NCBI RefSeq assembly: GCF_905475465.1 | Contig: NC_062234.1 | Location: 11,369,001-11,433,000, forward strand | Length of the DNA stretch: 64,000 nucleotides | From: Pieris napi | Taxonomy: Eukaryota; Arthropoda; Insecta; Lepidoptera; Pieridae | Direction of reading: 5' to 3' | Part shown: positions 36,693 through 46,681 of the stretch, piece after piece | Numbering within the stretch: the stretch's first letter is position 1 | How the letters are laid out: every line of letters begins with the position of its first letter | Notes under the pieces: model-generated | Told to the model about the DNA's origin: nothing | The model's input: the letters and a program-made list of their open reading frames with translations, nothing else | Databases searched by the model: none | Translations under genes and position numbers: made by a program

Positions 36693-37162
36693 TCAGCGTT
36701 TTTGTTTCTTGTGTATCTGTTTGTTACATAATTATCTCTTTATTTGGACCCCATCCCGTTTAAACTACCTGCAAAAATGTCCTTTTCATCCCGTATTATT
36801 CACGCTATCTACCTGCTACTAAAACCATAATAAATATTACAATATGATATCTGGTGCTTACTCGGGCGAGATAGGACGAGTTACGGTCCAACGTTATCTC
36901 CTCTAGGCGGGTACAGCCCATGTGTTAAAATTGCTCTTTAAATATGGTTTACACTTTTGCCTAATCTTTATTGGGTCATACCACCCGTCTATTAATATTC
37001 TAAAGGTCTTTATATCTTGAAATAAACAAGGTCTAAACCTGTTTGGAGGTACTTGGTGTGGAGGTGAAATATTGTTAGCAGATATGTTTATTTTGTTCTC
37101 TGTTCGTCTACTAGTTTATGGGTTTCATTTTTAATGAGTCAATCGAATGGAAAACTATTTAG

Positions 37163-37354
37163 CTACAACTCACGTTTGCGGAGGGACCATTGATGGTTGA
37201 AAGTCCAAAAGGTGGAATAGGCACGAGGCTGGTATATTTGGGTGTCTGTTGTATGTATTTTAAGGCAAGTTTCGTCTACCGGACCAGGACACAAATCCAG
37301 AACTTCGCCTTGCATCAAACAACAGTTTTCGGTTCCATTTCTATGGAATGGCAT
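37163..37354 (-). CDS. possible orphan exon, Cys-rich (unproven)
   Basis: Open minus-strand frame whose centre reads like protein: NGTENCCLMQGEVLDLCPG, then CLKIHTTDTQIYQ, then AYSTFWTFNHQWSLRK. The frame has an AG acceptor candidate (CATAG, near 37340) at its start and CAAAC followed by GTGAGT at its end (around 37167-37172), that is, both splice signals. A CC...C...C pattern suggests a small extracellular module. I do not recognise the family and no neighbouring exon was found within the window, so it may belong to a gene with very long introns or be chance. Confidence 0.3.
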   Translation of the reverse strand: MPFHRNGTENCCLMQGEVLDLCPGPVDETCLKIHTTDTQIYQPRAYSTFWTFNHQWSLRKREL

Positions 37355-38149
37355 AAATACGAGCGATCGATATGATCATAGATGCGTGGAGGTTAACAGT
37401 GTGCAGTAATTTATTGCGCCTGGACTGGAGTCGAGGCTAAACTAAGCACAATAACCCGCATTTTCATATAAGGATTAAATTTTTTCTGTTCTCGGCTTTA
37501 GATTTCTCTATTTTTATAGTTATCCTTCTGTGCATGATATACCGTTGATTTATACGCTGGCTTTACAACTATGAGTTTGCTCGCTATGTTTCTCTATAAC
37601 TTAGCGAGTGCTATGTTTGTATTTGGATAGAAATGTCCGGCGTTGCACACCATCGAGGCAAAAATCTAACACTGCAGAAGATGTACTGAAGCTACTAAAT
37701 ATACAGTAGTACAAAGTAAATTTATCGTTACTCTATCGATTAAACTAAGCTTGGGACGATCGGTTATGTATAAAATATAAACGCTTTTATTCATTTAATT
37801 TGTATCCGGATGGAATCGGCTTCCAGTGAAGGTCTTGGGAGACGACCTCCAACGCTGTAGCAATTGCCAATTATGGCTGTTACGTAGACGTCTTTACCCT
37901 ATTATCATATTATAAAAATAGTATTAAGATCACTGGTAGCCCAGCTTTAACATTATCATATACTATCTTATAATATTGACGTTAGTAAGCGAGATATTTA
38001 ATTAAAACAAATACAATTAGAACTAAACATATTCAATAAAGGTCCACAATTATCCGGTCAACTTAGGTTATTTAAGTTTAGTAGATAGGGTTGGCTACAA
38101 ATGGTACAGAACTGTAGAAATCAAATTGCCATTAAATGGATAGGAGAAG

Positions 38150-38300
38150 AAGAAGAAGAAGAGGGCGCTCTCAGCATGAAGCGAATAGAGAGAAAGCCAT
38201 AGATAGAGAGTTTTAGAAAAGGCCGGAGGAGGCCTTTACCCGTGAAACTACGATCAATGGTACTGAAGGAAGTTTCGATAAAGAATAATAAGAAATAAGT
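38150..38300 (+). mobile_element. RTE-like LINE 3' remnant
   Basis: A degenerate copy of the polymerase tail seen at 9577-9840: the GGCCGGAGGAGGCCTTTACC segment corresponds to the GGAGGCCTTTGCCCGTAGG segment there, followed by a stop and an AT-rich tail. A GAA microsatellite precedes it at about 38145-38161. Confidence 0.45.
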
Positions 38301-38869
38301 AGAAATACATATAATATTTAAATTATTATCAAATATATTACTAAAACATACAAGGAAACAATTCTAAAAAGGCAAGAAAAATTGAAGCGTTTTTTTTATG
38401 TTACACGAGGCAAACGGCCTCCTGTTCGTTTGTTTTTTTTTTTTAAAAATTAGACTAAAAACAAAAATTTAAATTATGTGGTAACCCTACTGGCGGGTTG
38501 ATTCACAGGGGAACCCTAATCATGCACATAATTAGTTGATTGCGAACCCATCGGATGGCACAAGTTTTGTAGTTACAAATTAATATGCTTTTAGGAATGG
38601 TTCAATTTGACTAACTTGAGGGAAGAAAGTTTGCTACAAATGTGTTGCGGTGGAGTGAGGTACTTTAAATTATCATTATTAATGAGAAACTGTGTAATTC
38701 GATTTTCAGGCTCTCACTGAAAATGTACTATTTAATTTAATAAGTTAATATCTATATATAAGTTAACCATGGCGACAAAACTGTTTATGAATGTACAAAA
38801 AAAAGTTGTAGTTTGTCCTAAAGTTTATTTTATGATTTTTCAAAATATTTCAACAGTATCTCTTTGATG

Positions 38870-39075
38870 GCTGGAAGTCTTCCACGGTCCGCTTCACAAG
38901 ACACTTTCTTTCGCAAACTAGCGAACTGTCCAGATGAGGATCTCCCTGGACCGACCTCCAATTCTCTAAAGAAAGACTTCTACCTCAAAGGCCGGTAACG
39001 CAACCACTAAAATGGGTGTCTATGGGCTGCGATGACTGCCCCTTTTGGGCGTCCCGTAGACTCGTTTGCCTCCCC
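38870..39075 (+). mobile_element. 3' stub of a Jockey-like LINE
   Basis: It ends with the conserved lepidopteran LINE trailer: AAAGGCCGGTAACGCAACCA, then GGGTGTCTATGGGCTGCGAT, then CGTTTGCCTCCCCATCCAAT and an A-run. The coding part before it is degenerate. It is the same family type as 14370-14505 and 50405-50570. Confidence 0.6.
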
Positions 39076-39306
39076 ATCCAATAAAAAAAAAACCAAAAGA
39101 AATACGTTTTTGGTATAAAGTTTGCTTTTATGATAGTAATAAAACTCATTTTTGAATTTTTTTATAAATTTTAATACATTCAAAAATACCGCGCGAACAG
39201 AGGGGGTTTTTACGTTCGAGTTACAACAATAATTCAACAAACACAGCATAAAAACTATTTACTTTACCACAAATTTCCTAAATCCTTGTACCTTAATATA
39301 GATAGG

Positions 39307-39489
39307 CTATTTTCGGTGGTAGCGTCCATCACATGCAGGCTTCCGTTGCAAGACGGGGCATAAATAGTCAGGAATTATCTGCTGCGGACCATTGGCGATC
39401 AATTGAGTGAGACTCATTTCATCCAGCCTCGACAAACGTTCTCTATGTAACATGCTTCGCCTCTTCGTGAGAAAATAGCAAATAGTCAT
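39307..39489 (-). CDS. orphan 60-codon ORF, possible terminal exon
   Basis: Complete small minus-strand frame with an in-frame stop just before its ATG. Alternatively, the AG at about 39455 after a pyrimidine-rich TTTGCTATTTTCTC could be an acceptor, giving an exon that ends SLTQLIANGPQQI, then YLCPVLQRKPACDGRYHRK and stop. Two cysteines eight residues apart and a basic tail would fit a small secreted peptide, but I do not recognise the family. No promoter or partner exon is seen, and LINE stubs lie on both sides. Confidence 0.25.
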   Translation of the reverse strand: MTICYFLTKRRSMLHRERLSRLDEMSLTQLIANGPQQIIPDYLCPVLQRKPACDGRYHRK

Positions 39490-39649
39490 TGTTTAAATAA
39501 TACAACGGCAAATTCAAATGATATAAAATCTAAAGTGCCGTTTTCTTGTCTTTTTTTATTTCTTCCTTTAAATCGTTATTTTAGATATTTTATTTTTTAA
39601 TCAAAATATTTTCTTTTGCTGTTTTTAGGTGATACGTTTTTAAATCATT

Positions 39650-40088
39650 AGATTTTTGAATCGTGGAGTTGTTCGACTACGCCATCGGTTCGCAAAACTA
39701 CTAGGAGGCCTTGTTCTGAGAAGAACCGGCAAGAAACTCAGCAAGTTTTACACTCCCTTTACATTACAATTATTCAAAGGAAAATGTCATAAACCACAAC
39801 GTCATTAAAGTTACACAAGTAAAAAAAATATAATAATCTGTTCTGTGATTTACCACATTCACCATTACACACAAATTATAAGAATATAATTACAACTATT
39901 GCCAAGCGTTTTTATCTTCCAGGTAGTCATTGACGGTGTAATAACATTTACACATTAAGGTTTTTTTGATATGTGTTTTGAATCTGTTTAAAGGCAGTTC
40001 CAATATTTCACTACGAATCATGTTGTAGCAGCGTATACTTAGGCCCATAAATGAAGTATTTATTTTCTGCAACCTGTAAGACGGCTGG
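39650..40088 (-). mobile_element. LINE 3' end with polymerase C-terminus
   Basis: The minus-strand frame (about 39896-40088) encodes the last part of a non-LTR polymerase: a SIRCYNMIRSEILELPLNRF stretch, then FKTHIKKTLMCKCYYTVNDY and LEDKNAW. The 3' UTR runs down to about 39650 with a CTTGCCGGTTCTTCTCAG motif common in lepidopteran LINE trailers. It is truncated at its 5' side, where the next repeat begins. Confidence 0.6.
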
Positions 40089-40335
40089 AAATCAAAATTC
40101 AAATTCAAATTCAAAAATCATTCATTCACGTAGGTAACACAATGTACACTTGTGATTCGTCATTAAAGAAATAAATATTAATGGATCTAATTTTACATTT
40201 ACTGCCAGTTCTCAAATCAAGGGCGTAGAACGGAAGAGAAGAACTGGCAATAAACTCTCCGCCACTCTTTTTAATCGACATGTTTTTTTTTTACACAACG
40301 TTTATAAGGAGCTGCAACCATTACACCATGTTCCA
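40085..40335 (-). mobile_element. LINE/SINE 3' trailer ending in TTTGAA repeats
   Basis: On the minus strand it contains GGAGAGTTTATTGCCAGTTC and TCTTCCGTTCTACGCCC, and ends in a (TTTGAA)n-like tail at about 40085-40110. The same tail type occurs at 34440-34530 and, diverged and on the plus strand, at 63262-63402. It is inserted precisely at the 5' end of the preceding LINE stub. Confidence 0.55.
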
Positions 40336-40982
40336 CATGACATTTTAAGTAATTAATAATAATAACATAAATTAAAAACAAAGACTTGTCCCCTATCAGC
40401 AGGAGGCATGGTGAAATAGGAGCACGCACTTACATTCTCGTGGGAACAACACGCAAACACATAGTCGAAATAATTAACATCACCGCATACACGAATTCAA
40501 GTACGACCAGTCACCACAAGTAGCACCCGTTCACGAGTATGACGCATGGCCAGCCATCGCCCACCTCGCCATATTTTAGGGAGAGAGACAACCCGACGCA
40601 TGGACGCCGCCACAAGCAATGACAACTTAAATTAAGTTAAATGTTTTAGTTTAAGAAAGGGTGGTGATGTCTATGAAAATTAGATACATTTAAAAGACTT
40701 ACTCACTCATTGTTTCCATATACAAAATAACTAATAACATTTGTCAGCAATAGTATTCAAAATCAGGTTCAAACCCCCCAAAACTCGATTAGTGAAACAC
40801 GTTTTCCTAATCGAATAGAACTCGACTTAGGGACAATCGGAATGCAATAGTCTAGATGATTTGTATAAATAAATCAAGTTTGTTACGATGGAGTAGGGAA
40901 GACCAATCGAATTAGTTCTGTCTTAGTTGATTACATGCTAGATGTACTGAGGACTATTGTTAGAACTCATGTAAATTGCTAG

Positions 40983-41030
40983 CAGTGTTAGCATAGTGGT
41001 TAAGCGTGCGATTCTCACTTGACCTCCAGC
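40983..41030 (+). mobile_element. SINE head fragment
   Basis: Only the tRNA-like 5' part is present: a GCAGTGTTAGCATAGTGGTT box-A region followed by AAGCGTGCGATTCTCAC. Box B and the body are missing. Confidence 0.45.
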
Positions 41031-41076
41031 TGTAAAATAATGGATCTTTCTACAAAAAACTAGCGATATTGATAAT

Positions 41077-41283
41077 TTGCGATATTTGTTTTAAAAAAAG
41101 TGTTGTTTGATGATTTGCTATTTTGAATGAGTACCGAGAGTTTTTTACGCCGGCTTATTCTCTCGGCCTACACTCTGTTTTCTTTGCCGATGAGTAGAGA
41201 TGCCTACTGATTCAAATTTAATGACGTGGAATAAATGATACCTGTATCTTATGTCCCATAATAGACATATTTTATTTTATTTT
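41077..41283 (+). repeat. interspersed repeat family A, copy 2
   Basis: Close match to 6711-6920 in the same orientation along its whole length, sharing the same 5' border (TTGCGATATTTGTTTTAAAA) and the same AT-rich 3' end. Confidence 0.6.
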
Positions 41284-41289
41284 TATTTC

Positions 41290-41485
41290 ATTTTTTTTTT
41301 CTAATAGGCGGTCTGCTTTCGTGCCCGATTCGCAACGACGACTTGGGTCAAAGGCGGGCTAACTCACGATGTTTTTCTTCACCGTACGAGCGTGTCTTAA
41401 TGTAGACAGAAAGTCAATTGGTGCACAGCCGGGCTTTGAAGCTCTCTCTCTCTCAGGAGAGTCGTACGCTGATGCACGTACGAAA
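41290..41485 (-). mobile_element. SINE, diverged copy directly behind repeat A
   Basis: It carries the SINE body (CTAATAGGCGGTCTGCTTTC, CACGATGTTTTTCTTCACCG, GTCAATTGGTGCACAGCCG on the plus strand) and a decayed tRNA-like head with a TC-dinucleotide run at 41443-41453. Confidence 0.6.
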
Positions 41486-42098
41486 AACAGCGTGAGAAAA
41501 TCGGCATAGATTTTGCTTGGCCGTGTGTTGGACGCAGAAGCGTTTTCACCCAAACTTGGCAAGAGTCTATGAAGAAACAAATGCACAAATGTAAGGCAAA
41601 CATATTTAATGGATCACAATGCCCCTGGACGAATGGATTTGTCCCTAGAGTGTAATAAAAAGCTACATTTAACAAATGTGTTTTTGGCACGATTTTTTCC
41701 CGATATTTCAACACAATTGCATGCTTTATGTAAATTAATAAAGATTAAAGTTGCAAAGTAATTAAGTTCATAAGTACTTCTGTGAAATGTTAAGGTTAAA
41801 GGTTCATATTTAATATGGATACAATTTTAGTAGTTGGTACGATAAAAAGTTAATTTATGAAGGACTTAGAGAAAACGGCAAACAAATTAAACCGCGTGCG
41901 TTCGGTACCAAAGCACACAGCAATTCTAATAATTCTGAGACAATTTTAGAGGAGATTTTTTTCCTATTAGAGTTTAATCCGTGACGATGATAATTATCTC
42001 TGTATTTATCTACAAACTTCTTTGATGGCTTGCCTAGAACAGAAGAGAGTGAACTGCATTCACTGAATACCCTTTCACGTTTTAACTGTTAAGCTTAA

Positions 42099-42466
42099 TC
42101 TATATATATATATAAATGAATTGCTGTTCGTGTCTCGCTAAAACTCAAAAATGACTGGACCGATTTGTCATGTGGGTGTTTATTATCTTGAAATATGGAA
42201 CTTCAGAATTTAAACGGTGGGAAACATAAATATTAAGTAAAGAAAAATACTAAAAACGACGATTGATTTTTCCAATAAAAACTGATCCTAGCTAAGAAAT
42301 ATGTGATGTCTTTCGTCTATTTAATAATCTATCTATTTAGAAATAAAAAAATGTCACTTGGTGGTCATATATTTATAGATATGAGGTCCGATCTCTTTGG
42401 TCCAGTATAAAAAAAATCAGTTCTGACAAATATACGTAGGTGATACGAAGTTCACCGGGTAACTAT
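42099..42466 (+). repeat. Helitron-like interspersed repeat, copy 2
   Basis: It starts TCTATATATATATATA, continues with ATGAATTGCTGTTCGTGTCT and ACTGGACCGATTTG, and ends near ACGAAGTTCACCGGGTAAC. This series matches a very common lepidopteran repeat with a TC start and a CTA-type end. No terminal inverted repeats are visible. Confidence 0.45.
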
Positions 42467-42561
42467 ATTTTGTCTATACACAAAGGTAATGCACGAGTCC
42501 TGTTAAGTCTAAAAGTGGGATTATATGTCTATGAACCCATACTATTCTTTGGGTACAGTTT

Positions 42562-42597
42562 CTGTCTCTTATTACTCCATTAGGTAATAAGAGACAG
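42562..42597. repeat. small perfect hairpin
   Basis: Arms CTGTCTCTTATTAC and GTAATAAGAGACAG around an 8-nt loop. It could fold in RNA or DNA. No function can be assigned. Confidence 0.8.
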
Positions 42598-43578
42598 GCA
42601 TTAGGCACGCTTTAATGTTTGTATAATTAATAATTATTGGTCATGGTCATTTCGTTTTTAAAACTTAATTTTCTTATCAGATCGAGACGAAATACGGCGT
42701 ATGTTGGCTTCTAAGAAGAGGAAGTTATGCTCGCATGCCACGTTAGATGTCTGGATGGAATAGAAAGTTCATAGAAATACTGTTGTGGAATTATTTGAGG
42801 CTAATCACTTCGCAGAAAGTCTGCCTTGTTTAAATTTCTTACAAATATACTAAAATAGATCCATGCTAAAACGCTTTATTTCTGCTTAATAATTAGTATG
42901 TGAATATGTTTTCTAGTAGTTAAAAAAAAATATTAACCTACATATGAATAATATACTTTTTTTTAATGTTTGTTTCCTTAAACAATAAATTAAAACGGGA
43001 GTCTGAAATGAATCATGGTCATCATGGTTTCCGAAAAACGTGTGCACGCTGTTAAAAATTGAATTTGGAATTTCTCACCAAAGAGGATATATTTTAAGTC
43101 AAAGTGGCCAATTTCATATGTAAGAACCTGATATTTGTGTTACAAATAAGTTATTTATTATTATTATTTAAAGGTACAAGACTTTCATGAAGAGGTGTTA
43201 AGCTGTCTAATGCATTTAAATAAATATTTATATGACCCCAGACAATTTGTAAAAAATAAAAATAAAAATGGAAAATTTATGTCTATTGTTGGTACACTAT
43301 CATTCAAAGCTATATAGATTATATAAAATGGCATTGAGGCTCTATTGACTGTGTCTTATACATGATCTCCGTCGCGTTAATTTCTAAGACGCCATCAATT
43401 TAATAGGTCCCTGACCCTAATCCGAAGTAACAATTTACGATTGTGTGCGTTCGATATTTCTTTATTGTGTCAAGCTGTTTTTAATATATTCACTTTCAAT
43501 ATGTAAATCGTTTAAAATCTGACATATAAATCACTTTACTTAATTAATATACTCATTAATTAACTGACGCATGGTTAA

Positions 43579-43794
43579 TGTATAATCCTCATCAAACTAT
43601 GTACTGAAATTCTGCAACCCAAGGGGGAAAGTCTGCAACCCAAGTGTGCTCCAAGAACTGGGTTCTTTGTACCTATGTATAAAGATATAAGTGGGGATAT
43701 GGGCGACGGCGAAGGCCTAGGTTATTTGCGATACCAAGAGCCAGAACCAGTCTGTTGCACAGATCCCCGTTATCAAAGACGTTGCGCCTCCTGA
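43579..43794 (+). CDS. possible orphan terminal exon (unproven)
   Basis: Open frame with no in-frame ATG at its left end. The right half is GC-richer and reads TGFFVPMYKDISGDMGDGEG, then LGYLRYQEPEPVCCTDPRYQ and RRCAS before TGA at 43792-43794. Several AG dinucleotides (for example 43621-43622) could be acceptors. The CC...C ending suggests a secreted or extracellular tail. The family is not recognised and the evidence is compositional only. Confidence 0.25.
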   Translation, partial: CIILIKLCTEILQPKGESLQPKCAPRTGFFVPMYKDISGDMGDGEGLGYLRYQEPEPVCCTDPRYQRRCAS

Positions 43795-43880
43795 ATGCTG
43801 TCACACTATCGACATATTTATATGTTCGCAGAGTGAATTCACAGTAGCGATATTGTGTATATTATGTGTTTAATATTGAA

Positions 43881-44285
43881 GTTATACTTCTTTTGGCGCG
43901 TTAGGGAAAAATGATGAGAGTAAATTTTTACGATGTGCGCGCACTCCGTCACAAAAAACCGACACCCTGAATATCTGTTCAAACGTCGGTAAACCAGTCT
44001 GGGACGCTAGTTGGCGCTTGCTCTGTTTTTATCGACAAGTTGCATGTCATGGCGTAGTGTGTTTCAGAGTCGTGTTTAGTTAAACCAAAATAATTATTTC
44101 TATACGAGAAAACCCGTTCCAATGTGATAAAAAACATAGTGTTTATTTTAAAATATCATGATTAGTACATATTATATCGTTTCGATTAGAATTGACCTTT
44201 AAAATGCACAAGAAAAATGCAATTCGAAGAGGGAAACGTCCCTCTAAAGTGCTCGAAGAATATTATTACGCCAAAGAAGTATAAC
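43881..44285. mobile_element. TIR element of about 405 bp, superfamily unknown
   Basis: The terminal repeat GTTATACTTCTTTTGGCG at the left is found inverted at 44266-44285 (CGCCAAAGAAGTATAAC). The interior, with segments such as ACGATGTGCGCGCACTCCG and AGTCTGGGACGCTAGTTGGC, resembles a sequence I associate with dispersed copies in other moths. No target duplication was recognised. Confidence 0.55.
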
Positions 44286-46400
44286 TCCTAACGCGTGTAC
44301 ATAAGTACACACACGTTTTTTATATACTTTATTTTATTTTTCTCGACAATATCGTATTGGCATAGTCTGTAAGGATAATGTATGTATTTCTGTAATAAAT
44401 AAACATTATATTTTGGTTTCAATAGGTTATAGTTACATTTGTTAAAAGCACTATGTAAACCTGGTAAACTTGATAACAGTAATAAAGTATGTTAATGCGT
44501 GGATAATTCCAGCTAATGACTAGGTTCCTGGGAGGCAACGGGGTGGAAGGTGAGTCCACAAATGACCCTTAATGCACACCATCTCCTGACAAAGGCTTAT
44601 CCTTCAAAGGGTCTGCCACAAAATTCTTAGGTACAGTCGATATTTTAACATTTTGGTTCTGTATAATTGCTTTGTGGATTTGTCATATTAAAGTGGTTCA
44701 TGTACTGTTTAATCTAATTGAAATATTGTTATATAAAAAGAATGCGTTATGGGATTTTGTAAATTACACGCCTAGAAAGTAGTATTAGAAAAGAGATAAA
44801 AAAAAGATTTTCACACATTTCCAAGTATTTTTTTTGTCGTACTTTACGTACGTACTTACAACTATTTGTACAAAGTGGACACCCGTCAAAATGTTGGTAC
44901 ATGAAAAATATTTTTGACAAATAAAATTACTGGTCCCTAATCGTGAGGTCCAGAGGGATTATTATAAGCGGTCTCATTACGAGCTATTTGCGATCCTCCC
45001 GCGGGATATCGAGGCCGATGTCCCAACCGCACCAACTATAACTGTTAAGTACTATGCTTAATAATTTACGCTACATTTGAATAATTGACTTTGTCGGGAA
45101 ATCAATAAAGAGATGCGTAGTTTAAAGATATTTTATATTTAAACGTAAGAAAAAATTTAGTTTGCTGAAAATAGGTTGTTATATTAGTTTAATTTTCAAG
45201 AGACTAGAAAAACTCAAAAGAGGATATATATTAAATTAAAAACCCAATATCATTAAATTTATAAGGATTGGTAAGTGCTATTAAATGATAAATATATAAT
45301 ATACCTGAATACTATTAATTATTATAGTTACTATTTTAACTTAAAAAAATGGATCTAATTTTTTTAGAACATCTGACTGGCAGATACCAGACCTTGAGTA
45401 AAGACAAGACCGAGGCGAAGAGGCTTGACGAAGACATTAGAGAGTGGAGGAAGTGGTCACCTTCAGAAATGAAGAGCACGTCTTAAGAAGAAGTTAAGAT
45501 AGTTCAATTACTAAACGACTTTAGGGATTTCATTAGTTGTGCCTTACAGATTCGCGTTGGCAAGGAGCACGTCGTTCGGCGTTAATGCGGAAATATCGTG
45601 TTGGTGCACAATAACGGCTAAGAACAAAACGAACGGTTATTAAAAACGTTTCAATGATGTATCGCTGTAATTCAGAATGTTGCCGAAAGGAGTAGACGCT
45701 GTAGCACACTGGGAGCGATGCTACTGTATTTATGTAAGTATATTAATAAGGATATACATATGTTTATTATTAAATATAAAACTCATAATATAATAATGGT
45801 TATCTGAAGACAAATGCAAAGTACCGTTAGAGTATAGTAAGAGTATAATAATCGCCAGCCCGTTAGGCAATTTTTAATCTTATTTCTCTTCTATTGTAAT
45901 TATATAATTTCATTTGTGTGTTTATTTATTTATAAGATGCAGGTTTAAAAAGTATAAACAGCAAACATAAAAACGCAAATAAATAATAAAAATAAATAGA
46001 AACTTAAAATCTTATATAAGAGCATATTAAACTAAATAATGGGAGTAGAAATTTTTTAATGAAATGAATGTTTTTATTAATGTTAGTTATTAATTTGTAA
46101 TAGCCTATTCAGGGGAGCATTAAAAGCAGCGGATTAGCAAGATGTTGGTACGAATAAAAGGCTTTTGTTTCTAGTAACTCTAGGATTACAAGGAAATTAA
46201 AATATTTAACAATAGAGAACGAACAGAAAGGAATGTTAATACTACAAGGTAGCTACCGCTAAACCAGTGTAAGTAACATCAAAAATATTTGTTGTTTAAA
46301 GGGATTTTGTTATAAAGCGAAGGTAAAAGGTGTAAAATATGTACTAATTAACGATTAATTTTCAAGAAGCTTTATGAGGAATTTAATGTTAAAAAAAAAA

Positions 46401-46681
46401 CAGTGGAGCTACAACCTTTTTAGGTCTAGGCCTCAGATTTCTGTAGCTGTTTCATGGTCATTTGTTAATCTAATAGGCAAGTAGGTGATCAGCCTACTGT
46501 GCCTGATACACCCCGTCGACTTTCTGGGTCTAAGGCAAGCGGATTTCCTCACGATGATTTCCTTCACCGTTCAAGCGAATGTTAAATCTGCATTTAGACA
46601 GAAAGTCCATTGGTGCACAGCCGGGGATCGAACCTACGACCTCAGGCATGAGTCTCGCACGCTGAAGCCACTATACCAACA
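46401..46681 (-). mobile_element. full-length tRNA-derived SINE
   Basis: The best copy in the window, about 281 bp. The minus strand starts with a tRNA-like head (box A near GGCTTCAGCGTGCGAGACTC, box B GGTCGTAGGTTCGATCCCCG). The body contains GGACTTTCTGTCTAAATGC and ATCATCGTGAGGAAATCC, and the end is GCTCCACTG followed by an A10 run at 46391-46400 on the plus strand, which as read on the minus strand is a T-run beyond the border. Confidence 0.8.

Noticed and set aside
41397..41714. 105-codon minus-strand ORF
   Set aside because: It overlaps the SINE head and body; the frame is read through repeat sequence.
42562..42597. Sequencing-adapter (Tn5 mosaic end) artefact
   Set aside because: The outer 11 bases of each arm coincide with the mosaic end, but the palindrome continues beyond it with unrelated bases and the rest of the mosaic end is absent. 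A natural hairpin is more likely.
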